64,000 nt of DNA from the NCBI GenBank assembly GCA_021295965.1, contig JAGWBI010000004.1, positions 1-64,000 of the forward strand. The letters run 5' to 3'. This document shows, one piece after another, positions 18,327 through 26,780 of this stretch (its first letter is position 1; the number at the start of each line of letters is the position of its first letter). Under the pieces are notes generated by a model. That model was not told where the DNA came from and did no database searches. It worked only from the letters and a program-made list of their open reading frames with translations. The position numbers and the translations under genes were made by a program. The stretch comes from Dehalococcoidia bacterium (GTDB lineage: Bacteria > Chloroflexota > Dehalococcoidia > Lucifugimonadales > UBA3495).

Positions 18327-19616
18327 CTATGCGCGGGCGGCCAAGCGGTTTTCCAACGCGGCCTCGAACGAGCCCATCATCGGTTTCACCAAAAGGGGGT
18401 TGACCACTTCTTCCACGGCTTCCTGCGTCTTGAGACCGTTACCCGTAATGTAGGCTACGGCAAGCTCGTCGGCCCCTATGGCGCCGGTTTCCGCCAGGTA
18501 CTTCAGGGTGGAGACAGTCACGCCGCCGGCGGTTTCGGTGAAAATCCCTTCCGTTTCCGCCAAGAGTTTGATGCCTTCCACCACCTGATTCTCCGGTACG
18601 GCGTATCCGCTACCATCAGACTCCCGGATCACCCGGAGAGCGTAGATCCCATCTGCGGGATTGCCGATGGCGAGAGATTTGGCGATGCTGTCGGGACGGA
18701 CCGGCCTGATCTGGTTCTGGTGATTCTCCCACGCGGTTACGATGGGGCAACAACCGGCGGCCTGCGCCATGTGCATCCGTGTGGTGACCGCGGGGTGATG
18801 CACGGTGTTTTGGTCGGCGCCGAAGGGGATGGGGTCAACCTGGTCCAGCAGCCCCAGGCAGGCCAATTCGTTGAACCCTTTCCAGATTTTGGTGAACATG
18901 GCGCCGGATGCGGACGGGACAATCACGTGGTCGGGAACCCGCCAGCCCAGTTGCTCGGCAACCTCGTAGCCCAGGGTCTTGCTGCCCTCGGCGTAGTAAG
19001 GCCTCATGTTGATGTTTACGAAGGCCCAATGGTAGTTGTCGCTGACCTCGCTGCACAGGCGATTGACCTCGTCGTAGGTGCCTTCCACCGCAACCAGGGT
19101 CGGATTGTACACCGCCGCGCCGATGACCTTGCCCCGTTCGAGATCGGCGGGAATGAACACCACCGCGTTTACCCCGGCCCGGGCGGCGTGAGCGGCCACG
19201 CTGCAGGCCAAATTACCGGTGCTGGCGCACGCCAATGTGTCGTAGCCAAACTCGACCGCTTTGGTGGCTGCTACCGATACCACGCGGTCTTTGAACGAAA
19301 ACGACGGATTAACGCTGTCGTTTTTTATGTAAAGGTTGTTCAAACCCAGGCGTTTGCCCAAGTTTTTGGCCTTGAGCAGGGGGGTGTACCCGGCCATGAT
19401 GTCCACTGGATCATCCGCGTTGGCTGGTAACAAATCCTGGTAACGCCAAATGCTCAACGGCCCGTCGGAGATACGCTGATGGTCGATGACCTCCGATATA
19501 GTCACGTAGTCGTAAATGACTTCCAGGGGGCCGAAACAGAAGTCGCAAACGTTCAGGGGTTCGCCCGGGTATTCCCGGCCGCATTCCCGGCACTTCAATC
19601 CTTTGACAAACGCCAC
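18327..19616 (-). CDS. thrC: Threonine synthase-like PLP enzyme
   Basis: The 429-residue fold-type II PLP enzyme matches threonine synthase, which converts O-phosphohomoserine to threonine. The N-terminus has a zinc-ribbon-like C-x2-C...C-x2-C (CRECG and CDFC), and the PLP lysine is in SFSFKDRV, followed by ACASTGNLACSVAAHAA for phosphate binding. GGAGGT eight bases before GTG 19616 supports that start. Its tight linkage with NIL and sulfur-carrier genes suggests it may instead make homocysteine or cysteine from a phosphorylated substrate. Sequence alone cannot separate these options. Confidence 0.82.
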   Translation of the reverse strand: MAFVKGLKCRECGREYPGEPLNVCDFCFGPLEVIYDYVTISEVIDHQRISDGPLSIWRYQDLLPANADDPVDIMAGYTPLLKAKNLGKRLGLNNLYIKNDSVNPSFSFKDRVVSVAATKAVEFGYDTLACASTGNLACSVAAHAARAGVNAVVFIPADLERGKVIGAAVYNPTLVAVEGTYDEVNRLCSEVSDNYHWAFVNINMRPYYAEGSKTLGYEVAEQLGWRVPDHVIVPSASGAMFTKIWKGFNELACLGLLDQVDPIPFGADQNTVHHPAVTTRMHMAQAAGCCPIVTAWENHQNQIRPVRPDSIAKSLAIGNPADGIYALRVIRESDGSGYAVPENQVVEGIKLLAETEGIFTETAGGVTVSTLKYLAETGAIGADELAVAYITGNGLKTQEAVEEVVNPLLVKPMMGSFEAALENRLAARA

Positions 19617-19855
19617 CGGAAAATACCTCCGTTGGTGTGGGTTGTTGGCTCATTGCCGGATCACAGCGCAAGACTCTGATCGGCAAATGGCAGAGTACTA
19701 TTGTGCCAGAGGCCGGCGGTACTGACAACAGAGGTACGACGCCCGACGGTTGGCCGTCGCAGTGCCAGCGGGACTGTATGTTGTTCCTCGGGCCAGGTTG
19801 AGACAGGACCGTGCCCTACCAATGTACCCGGCAACGCCCCAATCACAGTTCGGGA

Positions 19856-20344
19856 TTATTCGTGGGCCGGGTGATACCAGTGACTGTCGTAGAACATCAG
19901 AGGATTGGCGTCGTCCCCGCTCTGTTTCATCTGCTTGACCTCTCCCACGTAAATGGTGTGATCGCCGTACACGTGAGAACCGACGATGTCGCAGTTGAAA
20001 AATACCATTGAACCGTCGAGTTCGGGCACGCCGTGTTCACCCGTGGTGTAGGAATAATCCGGGTTGCCCACCCGTTGCTCCGGCCGCCGGGCGAAGTACA
20101 TCCCCAACTCTTCCTGCTCCTCACGCAGGACGTTCACCCCGATCCGCTTCTGCTCCTCCACATACCCGTAGGTAATGGTGTTGTGAGCGACGCATACCAG
20201 AAGCGTGGGCGGGTCCAGGCAAACCGACGTAAAAGCGTTGGCCGTCATCGCATGGGGATTTCCCGATGGATCCAACGTCGTGATTACCGTAACGCCGGTT
20301 GCGAACTTTGCCATGGCATGACGAAAATCATCTGGAATGACCAC
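19856..20344 (-). CDS. Flavin reductase-like FMN-binding protein
   Basis: The 162-residue product belongs to the flavin reductase-like split-barrel family, which supplies reduced FMN or FAD to monooxygenases. The core motif FATGVTVITTLDPSGNPHAMTAN is clear, with SVCLDPPTLLVCV next and a GDHTIYVGEV strand near the end. GTG 20344 is chosen: a GGGGGTAAG tract precedes it and a strong promoter lies just upstream, so the longer frame to 20500 cannot be translated from that transcript. No monooxygenase partner is adjacent. Confidence 0.82.
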   Translation of the reverse strand: MVIPDDFRHAMAKFATGVTVITTLDPSGNPHAMTANAFTSVCLDPPTLLVCVAHNTITYGYVEEQKRIGVNVLREEQEELGMYFARRPEQRVGNPDYSYTTGEHGVPELDGSMVFFNCDIVGSHVYGDHTIYVGEVKQMKQSGDDANPLMFYDSHWYHPAHE

Positions 20345-20374
20345 TGCGCGCTTACCCCCGATAAGTTGTTGATG

Positions 20375-20404
20375 ATTATACCCGGCCAGTATCACTAATG
20401 CCAA
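20375..20404 (-). promoter_or_regulatory. Promoter of the flavin reductase gene
   Basis: On the minus strand, TTGGCA (20404-20399), an 18-bp spacer and a consensus TATAAT (20380-20375). Transcription should start near 20368, about 23 nt before GTG 20344. The promoter overlaps the 3' end of the btuF-like gene. Confidence 0.65.
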
Positions 20405-21428
20405 CCGGTGTCGGCAGTGGGGTGTATCCGTTCGGGCGCCGCTCGATTCCGGACGGTGGCCAAGGTCGGAAGGCGTCGCCGATGTGTTCCGGATCCACAC
20501 TCGCCGCGACGGTCGCGTCTAACTTCAACACGGCTCCGGCGGGGATATGGTCTGAAAAATGGTCGGGATGAGTGAGCTGAGCCAACAATTCCAGCCCGCT
20601 CACCACCCGGGGACTCGGCCGACTAAGCGTGCTGTGATCGATGAGATATACCTCCCCGGTGCGGACCGCTGGCAGATCCTCCCATCCTGGTTGTGATACC
20701 AACCACGGGATTTCCCGGACGCTGCGCGCCAGGTCAGATGAGCACAGATCGATGAATAGCTTCTCCGGTTGTGCTGCAACCACTTCGTCCCACTGAATAC
20801 GTTCCGCCGCGCACCCGGGAGCGAATCGCTCCGGCAGGATTCCCCCGGCCCTGGTCACCAGATCCGTGACCCAATGGCCCCCGATTACTAGTGGGTTCAC
20901 CCCTTCCAGAGAGAAGACAGATGGTCGGGTTTGTGATTGCGTGACTTTGCGTTCCACGGCGTCGATGCGTTTACGCAATTGGGACACCAACGCGACGGCT
21001 CGCCCCGACACCCCGCAGGCTTCGCCGACTTCAAGGAAACTAACGAGGATTTCGTCCAGGGTCCGAGGGTTCAAGTTCAGGACATGAGGCGGATCCGGTA
21101 TCGGATCCACTGCCTTGCGAACCGTCCCAGCGTCAACTTCGCAGAAATAGCACAGGTCCTGCGTGAGGACCAGGTCGGGCGCCGCCTGGTTGAGCCATTC
21201 AACGTCCAGGTCATACGGGCTTTCGCCGGCCGAGAGGATGCGGTGCATCTCCGCCTCTACTTCCTCACTGGACATCACGGTAGGGTCTATGCGGCTCCGG
21301 CAGACGATCCGAATGTCCTTTGCGGCCGGAGGATAGTCGCAAAGGTCAGTTACTCCGATGATCTGCTCGCCCAACCCTAAGGCAAACAGTATCTCGGTTC
21401 CACTGGGGAGGAGCGAACAAATGCGCAC
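20376..21428 (-). CDS. BtuF-like cobalamin-binding / ABC substrate-binding domain protein
   Basis: The 350-residue product is a class III periplasmic-binding fold protein of the type annotated as cobalamin-binding. It begins RICSLLPSGTEILFALGLG and has VTDLCDYPP, then the central PDLVLTQDLCYFCEV and the Trp-rich IPWLVSQPGWEDLPAVRTG. There is no signal peptide, so unlike BtuF it is probably cytoplasmic; many Chloroflexota and cyanobacterial relatives share this. GTG 21428 is chosen because the -10 box lies further upstream at 21475-21470, which rules out the Met codons at 21485 and 21479. Ligand is inferred from family. Confidence 0.75.
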   Translation of the reverse strand: MRICSLLPSGTEILFALGLGEQIIGVTDLCDYPPAAKDIRIVCRSRIDPTVMSSEEVEAEMHRILSAGESPYDLDVEWLNQAAPDLVLTQDLCYFCEVDAGTVRKAVDPIPDPPHVLNLNPRTLDEILVSFLEVGEACGVSGRAVALVSQLRKRIDAVERKVTQSQTRPSVFSLEGVNPLVIGGHWVTDLVTRAGGILPERFAPGCAAERIQWDEVVAAQPEKLFIDLCSSDLARSVREIPWLVSQPGWEDLPAVRTGEVYLIDHSTLSRPSPRVVSGLELLAQLTHPDHFSDHIPAGAVLKLDATVAASVDPEHIGDAFRPWPPSGIERRPNGYTPLPTPVGISDTGRV

Positions 21429-21450
21429 CGCGCTTTCCAGTGCCGTTAGA

Positions 21451-21479
21451 TTGATAGTCCGGCGGGCGCATTGTAGCAT
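21451..21479 (+). promoter_or_regulatory. Promoter of the frameshifted MFS gene, overlapping the btuF-like promoter
   Basis: TTGATA (21451-21456), 17-bp spacer, TAGCAT (21474-21479). The opposite-strand promoter has TACAAT at 21475-21470 with an upstream TGC extension. The two -10 boxes overlap, so RNA polymerase should not occupy both at once. Confidence 0.5.
21470..21475 (-). promoter_or_regulatory. Extended -10 of the btuF-like gene
   Basis: Minus-strand TGC-TACAAT with no good -35. It predicts a start of transcription near 21463, leaving a leader of about 35 nt before GTG 21428. Confidence 0.5.
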
Positions 21480-21527
21480 ATGCAAAGATACCGATTTCAG
21501 ACCCCAGGGTATTCATACCGGGCCACC

Positions 21528-22854
21528 ATGAACGCATACAGTTACACAACTCAGTCGCCGCAGGCGTCGCCCGGGTTTGTCTGGGGGAAATGGGCGCTGG
21601 TGCGTCTGAACGCGTACAGCTTCGGGCTGGCCGGCTTCGTGCTGGCGATGGATACCGCCGTGCTGCCGATCCTCGTGCTGGAGGTCGCTCCGGAGGCGGC
21701 CAAGAACACCCTGCTGGGAGTGGTGGGATTGGCTGGGCTGCTGGCGGCAGCGTTGGTACAGGTGCCGGTCGGTTGGGCCAGTGACCGGACCCGGTCGCGG
21801 CTGGGCCGGCGATTGCCCTATATGCTGTGGGGCGGCGTCTGCATCACGGTCGCCCTGGGCGCTCTCGCCATGCCGTTGACCTACACCAGCCTGTTGGTGG
21901 TGTGGCTCTTCATCCAGACGAACTCCGGGATCGCGTATTCGCCCTACCTGGCAAGCATACGGGAGTTAGTGCCGGCTAACCGCGTGGGCGTCGCGGCATC
22001 CATAAAAACTTTGATGGAGGCGCTGGGCGGGGCCAGCATCCTGTTCCTGACCGCGTTGATGATAGGTCATTATTCGTGGCCCGAAAGCGCCCAATGGCTT
22101 TGGATCACGCTGGCGTTGTTCGGGGGAGCGATAATCGTGACCGCCAGCGTCAGCTCCACCACCATATACAGGCGCATGCACGACACCGGCGGGGTAACCG
22201 CGGCAGCGTTTCACCGCGCTGCCATGGCTTTCCCCGAAACGGCTAGCATGGCCCGCCTCCACGCCGACCTGCCCTGGTTCGTGGCCTCCCGCAGCGCTTT
22301 TATCGGCGCTATCGTTATCTTCACCACCTACGGCCTGTTTTTCCTCCGCGACAAGGTGCAGGTCGAGAATCCGGCGCAAGCCCTGGGCATGGCCATAATC
22401 GGGATCGGTGGAATGCTGATTTTGACAACCTACCCTTCGGGGTGGCTGTCGGATCGTAGTCTTCGGGACAATCGCGGCGGTGTTGTCCACCATCGCGATG
22501 ATGTGGGTCAGCACCTATTTGCTGGCGGTGGTGGTCGCCAGCGTGATTGGTGGGGCGGTGGGGATCATCCTGACAACTCACTGGGCGATGGCCAATGACC
22601 TGGGAACCCCGGGCCGCGAGGCGCAGCACATGGGAGTGGTCAATCTAGGCACCCTGTTCGGCGCTGCCGGCGCCAAGGCTATCGGCCCTCTTCCTGACCT
22701 GGTCGCGGTGTGGTTCGGTCCGGGGTTCGGATACACCGCGCTGTTGGGCGCCAGCGCGTTGCTGTTTATCGTCGGCGGTTCACTCGTGCTCAAGATAAGG
22801 GTTGAACACCCTGCTGTGTTGGCGGAACCGGCCAACGCTACCGGGAATTCCTGA
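21528..22854 (+). pseudogene. Frameshifted MFS transporter
   Basis: Two frames together make one major facilitator protein. The first, from ATG 21528, runs through LRLNAYSFGLAGFVLAMDTAVLP and WASDRTRSRLGRRLPYMLWGG to GWLSDR near 22467, then turns into non-membrane sequence and stops at 22598. The second frame carries the missing part from IVVFGTIAAVLSTIAMM to the end at 22854. The break lies in the loop that normally reads G-x-x-S-D-R-x-G-R, so part of that motif is lost. It is either a real mutation or a sequencing/assembly error. ATG 21528 is preferred to 21480 because the latter overlaps the -10 box. Confidence 0.75.
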
Positions 22855-22899
22855 CCGCCGGCAACGGAAGTCGGCAGCGCGGGCGGTGAGGCCAAGCGC

Positions 22900-24174
22900 C
22901 TACGATGGCCGACGTCGATACGTTTCGCGTACAAACAGCAACAACCCTATACCCGACGCCGCCAGGATAATCGCGTCCACCCACAGGGACCACGCAAAAC
23001 TGGTGGTGTCGGCTATTGCGCCCAACGACATGGCCCCGATAATAGTGCCGACTCCCCCGAAGGTTCGCAGCAGCCCGATGGTCACGCCCTCCAAACCCGG
23101 GGGAGCGATGTCCGCGAAGAACACCGTGCCGGCCGGACTGCCCAAGCCCTCGCCCAGGCCTAGCAGAACTCCCGATAGCAACAGTTGCCACAGATTGCCG
23201 GCCCACACGAAAGCGGCGATGCCCAGGCAGAGCAGAGCAATCGAAGGCAGGATGGGCGTCTTGCGCCCGAAACGGTCCGAAAGATAACCGGAGGCCATCG
23301 TGGTGAAGAACTGTGGGAAATGGGTCACGCTGAGCCAAAGTCCCAGGTGATCCGGCCCAAACCCTTTCTCGCGGCCGTACAGCGGCATTACGCTTAACCG
23401 CGCGCCCTGTCGGTTGGCCACGATCATCAGCGCGAATAGGCCCACAAAGATGAACGCTGGGCTGAATACAAGACGCCACAGAGTATTCCGTGTTCTCGCC
23501 GGCGTCTCTGCCGGCCCGGCGCTCGTGGACGTTGCCGCCGCTGCTCCGCCGCCCAACCGTCGTCGCGGAGCCTCTGGTTGCCGGCGTGGTTCGGGAAGCG
23601 CCGTTACGATGATGGCTAACGAGGCCGCCATCAATATGGCCTGGCCAAACAGGGGGATGCGCAGCCCGAAGATGCTGGCTGTGAAGCCGCCAAGCAGAGG
23701 CCCCAAAATCTGGCCGGCCAATATGCTCAATTCTTGTAGGCTCAGCAGGCGACCCCGGGTTTCGGGGTCAGCCTCGTCTCGGAGGTAAATTGTGGCGACC
23801 GTAAGGAAAATGCTGCCGCCAAACCCCGAGACGAACCGCCAGCCGGTCAGCCACACGTAACTGAACGACAGCGACACCATGGATGCTCCGGCCGTATTGA
23901 TGGCTGCGCCCATGGCCAGGACTCGCCGCCGTCCGTATCGCTGTGCCAGGAATCCCGCGGGTACGCTGGTGACCAAGCGGCCCACGCCGAACAAGCCAAC
24001 CGCAATGCCGACCTCGGCGGCAGTCACGCCGTACTCTTGCTCCAGGAACAGGGGTAGCACCGGCGAGATGATGCCCATGCCCAGGCTGTTGAGCGCGACG
24101 ATGACGCATAGCAGTGATACGCCACGGTAACGACTGTTCCTACCGAAAGCGGACTGCCAGAACCCACGCCTCAC
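22900..24174 (-). CDS. MFS transporter (12 TM)
   Basis: The 424-residue membrane protein has the two-fold symmetry of major facilitators. Motif A appears twice: FLAQRYGRRRVLAMG in the first half and YLSDRFGRKTPILPS in the second. The first helix includes LNSLGMGIISPVLPLFLEQEYGV, typical of drug or sugar efflux members. The linker is rich in Ala, Ser and Arg. It is the last gene of a minus-strand run pyrF-DUF951-MFS, with 5 bases between DUF951 and itself. Substrate unknown. A convergent frameshifted MFS gene lies next to it. Confidence 0.85.
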   Translation of the reverse strand: MRRGFWQSAFGRNSRYRGVSLLCVIVALNSLGMGIISPVLPLFLEQEYGVTAAEVGIAVGLFGVGRLVTSVPAGFLAQRYGRRRVLAMGAAINTAGASMVSLSFSYVWLTGWRFVSGFGGSIFLTVATIYLRDEADPETRGRLLSLQELSILAGQILGPLLGGFTASIFGLRIPLFGQAILMAASLAIIVTALPEPRRQPEAPRRRLGGGAAAATSTSAGPAETPARTRNTLWRLVFSPAFIFVGLFALMIVANRQGARLSVMPLYGREKGFGPDHLGLWLSVTHFPQFFTTMASGYLSDRFGRKTPILPSIALLCLGIAAFVWAGNLWQLLLSGVLLGLGEGLGSPAGTVFFADIAPPGLEGVTIGLLRTFGGVGTIIGAMSLGAIADTTSFAWSLWVDAIILAASGIGLLLFVRETYRRRPS

Positions 24175-24179
24175 TGGTT

Positions 24180-24401
24180 TTAGCGCTCGCCGGCGTCGGA
24201 CGTTGGGCGGTTGATGTCTCGTATGTGCCGGATGATACGGAATCGAGGGGTCATTATGTTGTGGCCGCAGGTCTGGCAGCGCAGCCCGATGTCACCGCCC
24301 ACCCGGTTGACGCGCCACTCATAACCACCGCAGGGATGCGGTTTTTTGAGCCGGACAATGTCACCGGTCTTCAGGTGCGAAAGGTTGTTTCCTAACGCCA
24401 T
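24180..24401 (-). CDS. DUF951 family small protein
   Basis: The 73-residue product matches DUF951, a small conserved protein of Firmicutes and Chloroflexota. The family core is visible: GDIVRLKKPHPCGGYEW, then RVNRVGGDIGLRCQTCGHNIM with a CxxC pair that with the earlier Cys could bind zinc. Function is unknown; nucleic-acid binding is often guessed. Its start overlaps the end of pyrF by 10 bases, which implies coupled translation. Confidence 0.85.
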   Translation of the reverse strand: MALGNNLSHLKTGDIVRLKKPHPCGGYEWRVNRVGGDIGLRCQTCGHNIMTPRFRIIRHIRDINRPTSDAGER

Positions 24402-25231
24402 CCCAAGCCCATTTCGCCGAGAGTAGCGTTGATGCCGTCGCGAAGTTCCATTGCCCGATTTCGCGCCGCTTCCGCGTAATCGGGACCGGAGGAGGCGTAT
24501 ATGATGCCTCGAGCGGAGTTGATGACGGCCATCCTGCCTCGCCGGTCCACGCCGTGACGCACCGACTCATCCAGATCCCCACCCTGTGTACCCACGCCGG
24601 GAATGAGTATGGGCAGTTCTGGGCAGACCTCCCGCACCGCGGCCAGTTGGTGAGGCGCAGTCGCTCCAACCACCACGCCCAGATTCCCATGGGTTGCCCG
24701 TTGTTGGGTGCGCCGGGCGAGCCGCAGATAGGCCGGTTGGGTAAGGTTCCCCATGCCGCTGATCGGCAAGTCCTGCAGGTCGGCGGCGCCGCGGTTGGAG
24801 CCTCGACACCAAACGAATGCCCCCCGTTCGGGGTACTTGAGCCACGGCTCTACGGTGTCCATACCACCCCAAGGATTGACGGTCACCGCGTCGAAACCCC
24901 AGACGTCGAACATTGCGGTGGCGTAAGCGTTGGCGGAAACGTCGATGTCGCCCCGTTTGCAGTCTCCGATGATGATGCAATGAGGGGCAACGTCGCGGAT
25001 GTGGGCCAGGGTCGCCTCCAGAATGTGCATACCCGGTATGCCCAAAGCCTCGTAAAAAGCCAAATTGGGTTTGTAGGCGCACACCAAGTCAGCCGTGGAA
25101 CTGACTATAGCTCGGTTGAACTCGTTGGGGTCGGCGACAGGTATCTGCTTTGGGTCTATGTCCAAACCAATGCACAGGAGGCTTTGAGCGGTTTCGCTGG
25201 CGTTGAGAAGGCGTTGAGCGAATGTAGGCAT
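24392..25231 (-). CDS. pyrF: Orotidine 5'-phosphate decarboxylase
   Basis: The 279-residue enzyme makes UMP in the last step of pyrimidine synthesis. It is of the longer type 2 family: the catalytic stretch is IIGDCKRGDIDVSANAYA, preceded by LLCIGLDIDPKQIP and followed by VTVNPWGGMDTVEPWL; a phosphate loop IPGVGTQGGD occurs near the end. A TATAAT-like -10 lies 33 bases before ATG 25231, giving a short leader. It leads the run pyrF-DUF951-MFS. Confidence 0.94.
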   Translation of the reverse strand: MPTFAQRLLNASETAQSLLCIGLDIDPKQIPVADPNEFNRAIVSSTADLVCAYKPNLAFYEALGIPGMHILEATLAHIRDVAPHCIIIGDCKRGDIDVSANAYATAMFDVWGFDAVTVNPWGGMDTVEPWLKYPERGAFVWCRGSNRGAADLQDLPISGMGNLTQPAYLRLARRTQQRATHGNLGVVVGATAPHQLAAVREVCPELPILIPGVGTQGGDLDESVRHGVDRRGRMAVINSARGIIYASSGPDYAEAARNRAMELRDGINATLGEMGLGWR

Positions 25232-25263
25232 ATTCGATTATCCGGATCCTTGGGTATTGGTAA

Positions 25264-25269
25264 ATTATA
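25264..25269 (-). promoter_or_regulatory. -10 box of pyrF
   Basis: Minus-strand TATAAT at 25269-25264; a matching -35 is not clear. It lies 33 bases from ATG 25231. Confidence 0.45.
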
Positions 25270-25305
25270 GACTGACCGGGCTGCCCGCCGCCACCGCCCG
25301 CGGCC

Positions 25306-25492
25306 CTCACGCGTACCCAGTTAGTTGGTATGAACTACCCGTTGGGCCATTGCGCAGGAGATTTAACGCAAAGGCGCGAAGGCGCAGAGACGCAAAGGGG
25401 AATCGGGGTTTGTGCGGAGCGTGTCTGGCGATGAACTTCGGTTTTCTGGCGCGAGAGCACATGACGGTTTGATCAAACTGGGTACGCGTGAG
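25306..25492. mobile_element. MITE-like element, copy 2
   Basis: The 187-bp element begins CTCACGCGTACCCAGTTAG and ends CAAACTGGGTACGCGTGAG. It is homologous along its length to 9309-9486 and is longer mainly by an extra 8-9 bp unit in the internal CGCAAAGGCGC tandem stretch. No clear target duplication remains (CCCGCGGCC against AGCACGGTC). It lies between divergent pyrF and the DUF3500 gene. Confidence 0.8.
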
Positions 25493-25545
25493 AGCACGGT
25501 CGGGTCGCCAGGACGAATGCAAAGTCTCCGCGTAACCCTTTTCCG

Positions 25546-25606
25546 CTCATCCTGAGTTTGCCGAGGGATTCTCATTGCGGTGGTTGACGGTTCGACAGGC
25601 TCACCA
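25546..25606. repeat. Imperfect inverted repeat, dispersed-repeat type
   Basis: CATCCTGAGTTTGCCGAG and, about 30 bases later, TTCGACAGGCTCACCATG form an imperfect inverted pair (12 of 18 matching). Similar GACAGGCTCACC sequences occur as dispersed repeats in many bacterial genomes. It is next to the MITE-like copy, so this intergenic gap has collected repeats. Confidence 0.45.
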
Positions 25607-25663
25607 TGTGCCAATGACAAACAGGACGTTCCAATGGTCTTGGTCGGGTTGCGTAAGCGTTCT

Positions 25664-25692
25664 TGACACCTATCACAAGGCTTGCCTACACT
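25664..25692 (+). promoter_or_regulatory. Strong promoter of the DUF3500 gene
   Basis: Consensus TTGACA (25664-25669), 17-bp spacer, TACACT (25687-25692). The leader to ATG 25735 is about 35 nt and carries GGAGGT. Confidence 0.75.
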
Positions 25693-25734
25693 GCCGCCAA
25701 ATGTACTTCACAGTTTGGCAGGAGGTCATCAGAG

Positions 25735-26730
25735 ATGGTAACGGGTCGTTACACGCATCCTCACGCCCACGTATCCGCCGCGATGGTGGACTCAGCCCGG
25801 CGCTGGTTGGCGAGCCTGGACACCGAGCAGCGGGCGAAGGCGACCTATCATTATATGGACGGCGAGCGCATCTTCTGGTACTACCCGCCGCTGAACCGCC
25901 ACGGCTTGCCCCTCCGCGACATGACCCAACACCAGCGTCATTTGGCGATGGAGTTGCTGGCGACCGGGCTTACCGAGGATTCCAATCGTCAAGCCCGGCT
26001 GATTATTGAGCACGAGGATGTCCTTGGCCCTCTGGAAGAGGAATGGGGACAGATCACATTCGTACGCGACCCGGAGCTGTACTACTGGACGGTCTTCGGC
26101 GACCCCGGACGGGCAGATCCCTGGGGATGGCGCGTGGAAGGCCATCACCTGTCCGTACACTACAGCGTCTGGGGCGATCAGGTCATCGCGGTCACGCCGT
26201 TCTTCCTGGGCGCAAACCCTGCCGAAGTGCGCAAGGGTTCCAAAGAGGGCCTACGCATTCTGGGCCGGCGCGAGGACCTGGCCATCGAGCTGATCGGGTC
26301 TCTCGACGCGGGACAGCGCGGCAAGGCGGTGATCCACGACAAGGCTCCCTGGGACATACTGGGGTATAACGCCAGCAAACAGGCCATTCACGACGAAGAG
26401 GGTCTGGCTGCTCGCGACATGAACGGGACCCAGCAGGAAATCCTGATGACGCTCATCGCTGAGTACGTCAACGGCGCGCCGGCCCCAGTGGCTGATCAAC
26501 GGCTGGCGGCTATCCGGGAGTCTGGCCTGGACGACTTCCGATTGGTGTGGGCCGGAGGGCTGGATCGGAACCGGGACCACTACTACCGCATCCACGGTGG
26601 ACAGTTCATCGTGGAGTTCGACAACATCCAGAATGAAGCCAACCACATCCACTCGGTGTGGCGGGAGGTGGAAAACGACTTCGCCCAGGACGTGCTACGG
26701 GACCACCGGATGTTGTATCACGTTCTGTAA
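25735..26730 (+). CDS. DUF3500 family protein
   Basis: The 331-residue product matches DUF3500, a family of unknown function found in many soil and marine bacteria. Typical stretches are WLASLDTEQRAKATY, WYYPPLNRHGLPLRDM, WRVEGHHLSVHYSVWGD and VEFDNIQNEANHIHSVWR. The repeated SLD-x-x-QR-x-KA phrase appears twice, suggesting an internal duplication. No signal peptide is seen. GGAGGT eight bases before ATG 25735 fixes the start. It is a single-gene unit with its own strong promoter and a palindromic repeat after it. Confidence 0.85.
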   Translation: MVTGRYTHPHAHVSAAMVDSARRWLASLDTEQRAKATYHYMDGERIFWYYPPLNRHGLPLRDMTQHQRHLAMELLATGLTEDSNRQARLIIEHEDVLGPLEEEWGQITFVRDPELYYWTVFGDPGRADPWGWRVEGHHLSVHYSVWGDQVIAVTPFFLGANPAEVRKGSKEGLRILGRREDLAIELIGSLDAGQRGKAVIHDKAPWDILGYNASKQAIHDEEGLAARDMNGTQQEILMTLIAEYVNGAPAPVADQRLAAIRESGLDDFRLVWAGGLDRNRDHYYRIHGGQFIVEFDNIQNEANHIHSVWREVENDFAQDVLRDHRMLYHVL

Positions 26731-26756
26731 AGTAGGCGACGCGATACGAGTGATAT

Positions 26757-26780
26757 AGGGGCGGATTTTTATTCGCCCCT
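26757..26780. repeat. GGGGCGA palindrome, copy 1
   Basis: AGGGGCGGAT and ATTCGCCCCT form an imperfect stem around TTTT between two convergent genes. The stop codon of the minus-strand gene (26771-26769) lies inside it. Confidence 0.65.

Noticed and set aside
18309..19430. 373-residue frame antisense to the threonine-synthase-like gene
   Set aside because: His/Gly/Arg-rich composition typical of antisense frames in GC-rich genes; the opposite strand has clear PLP motifs.
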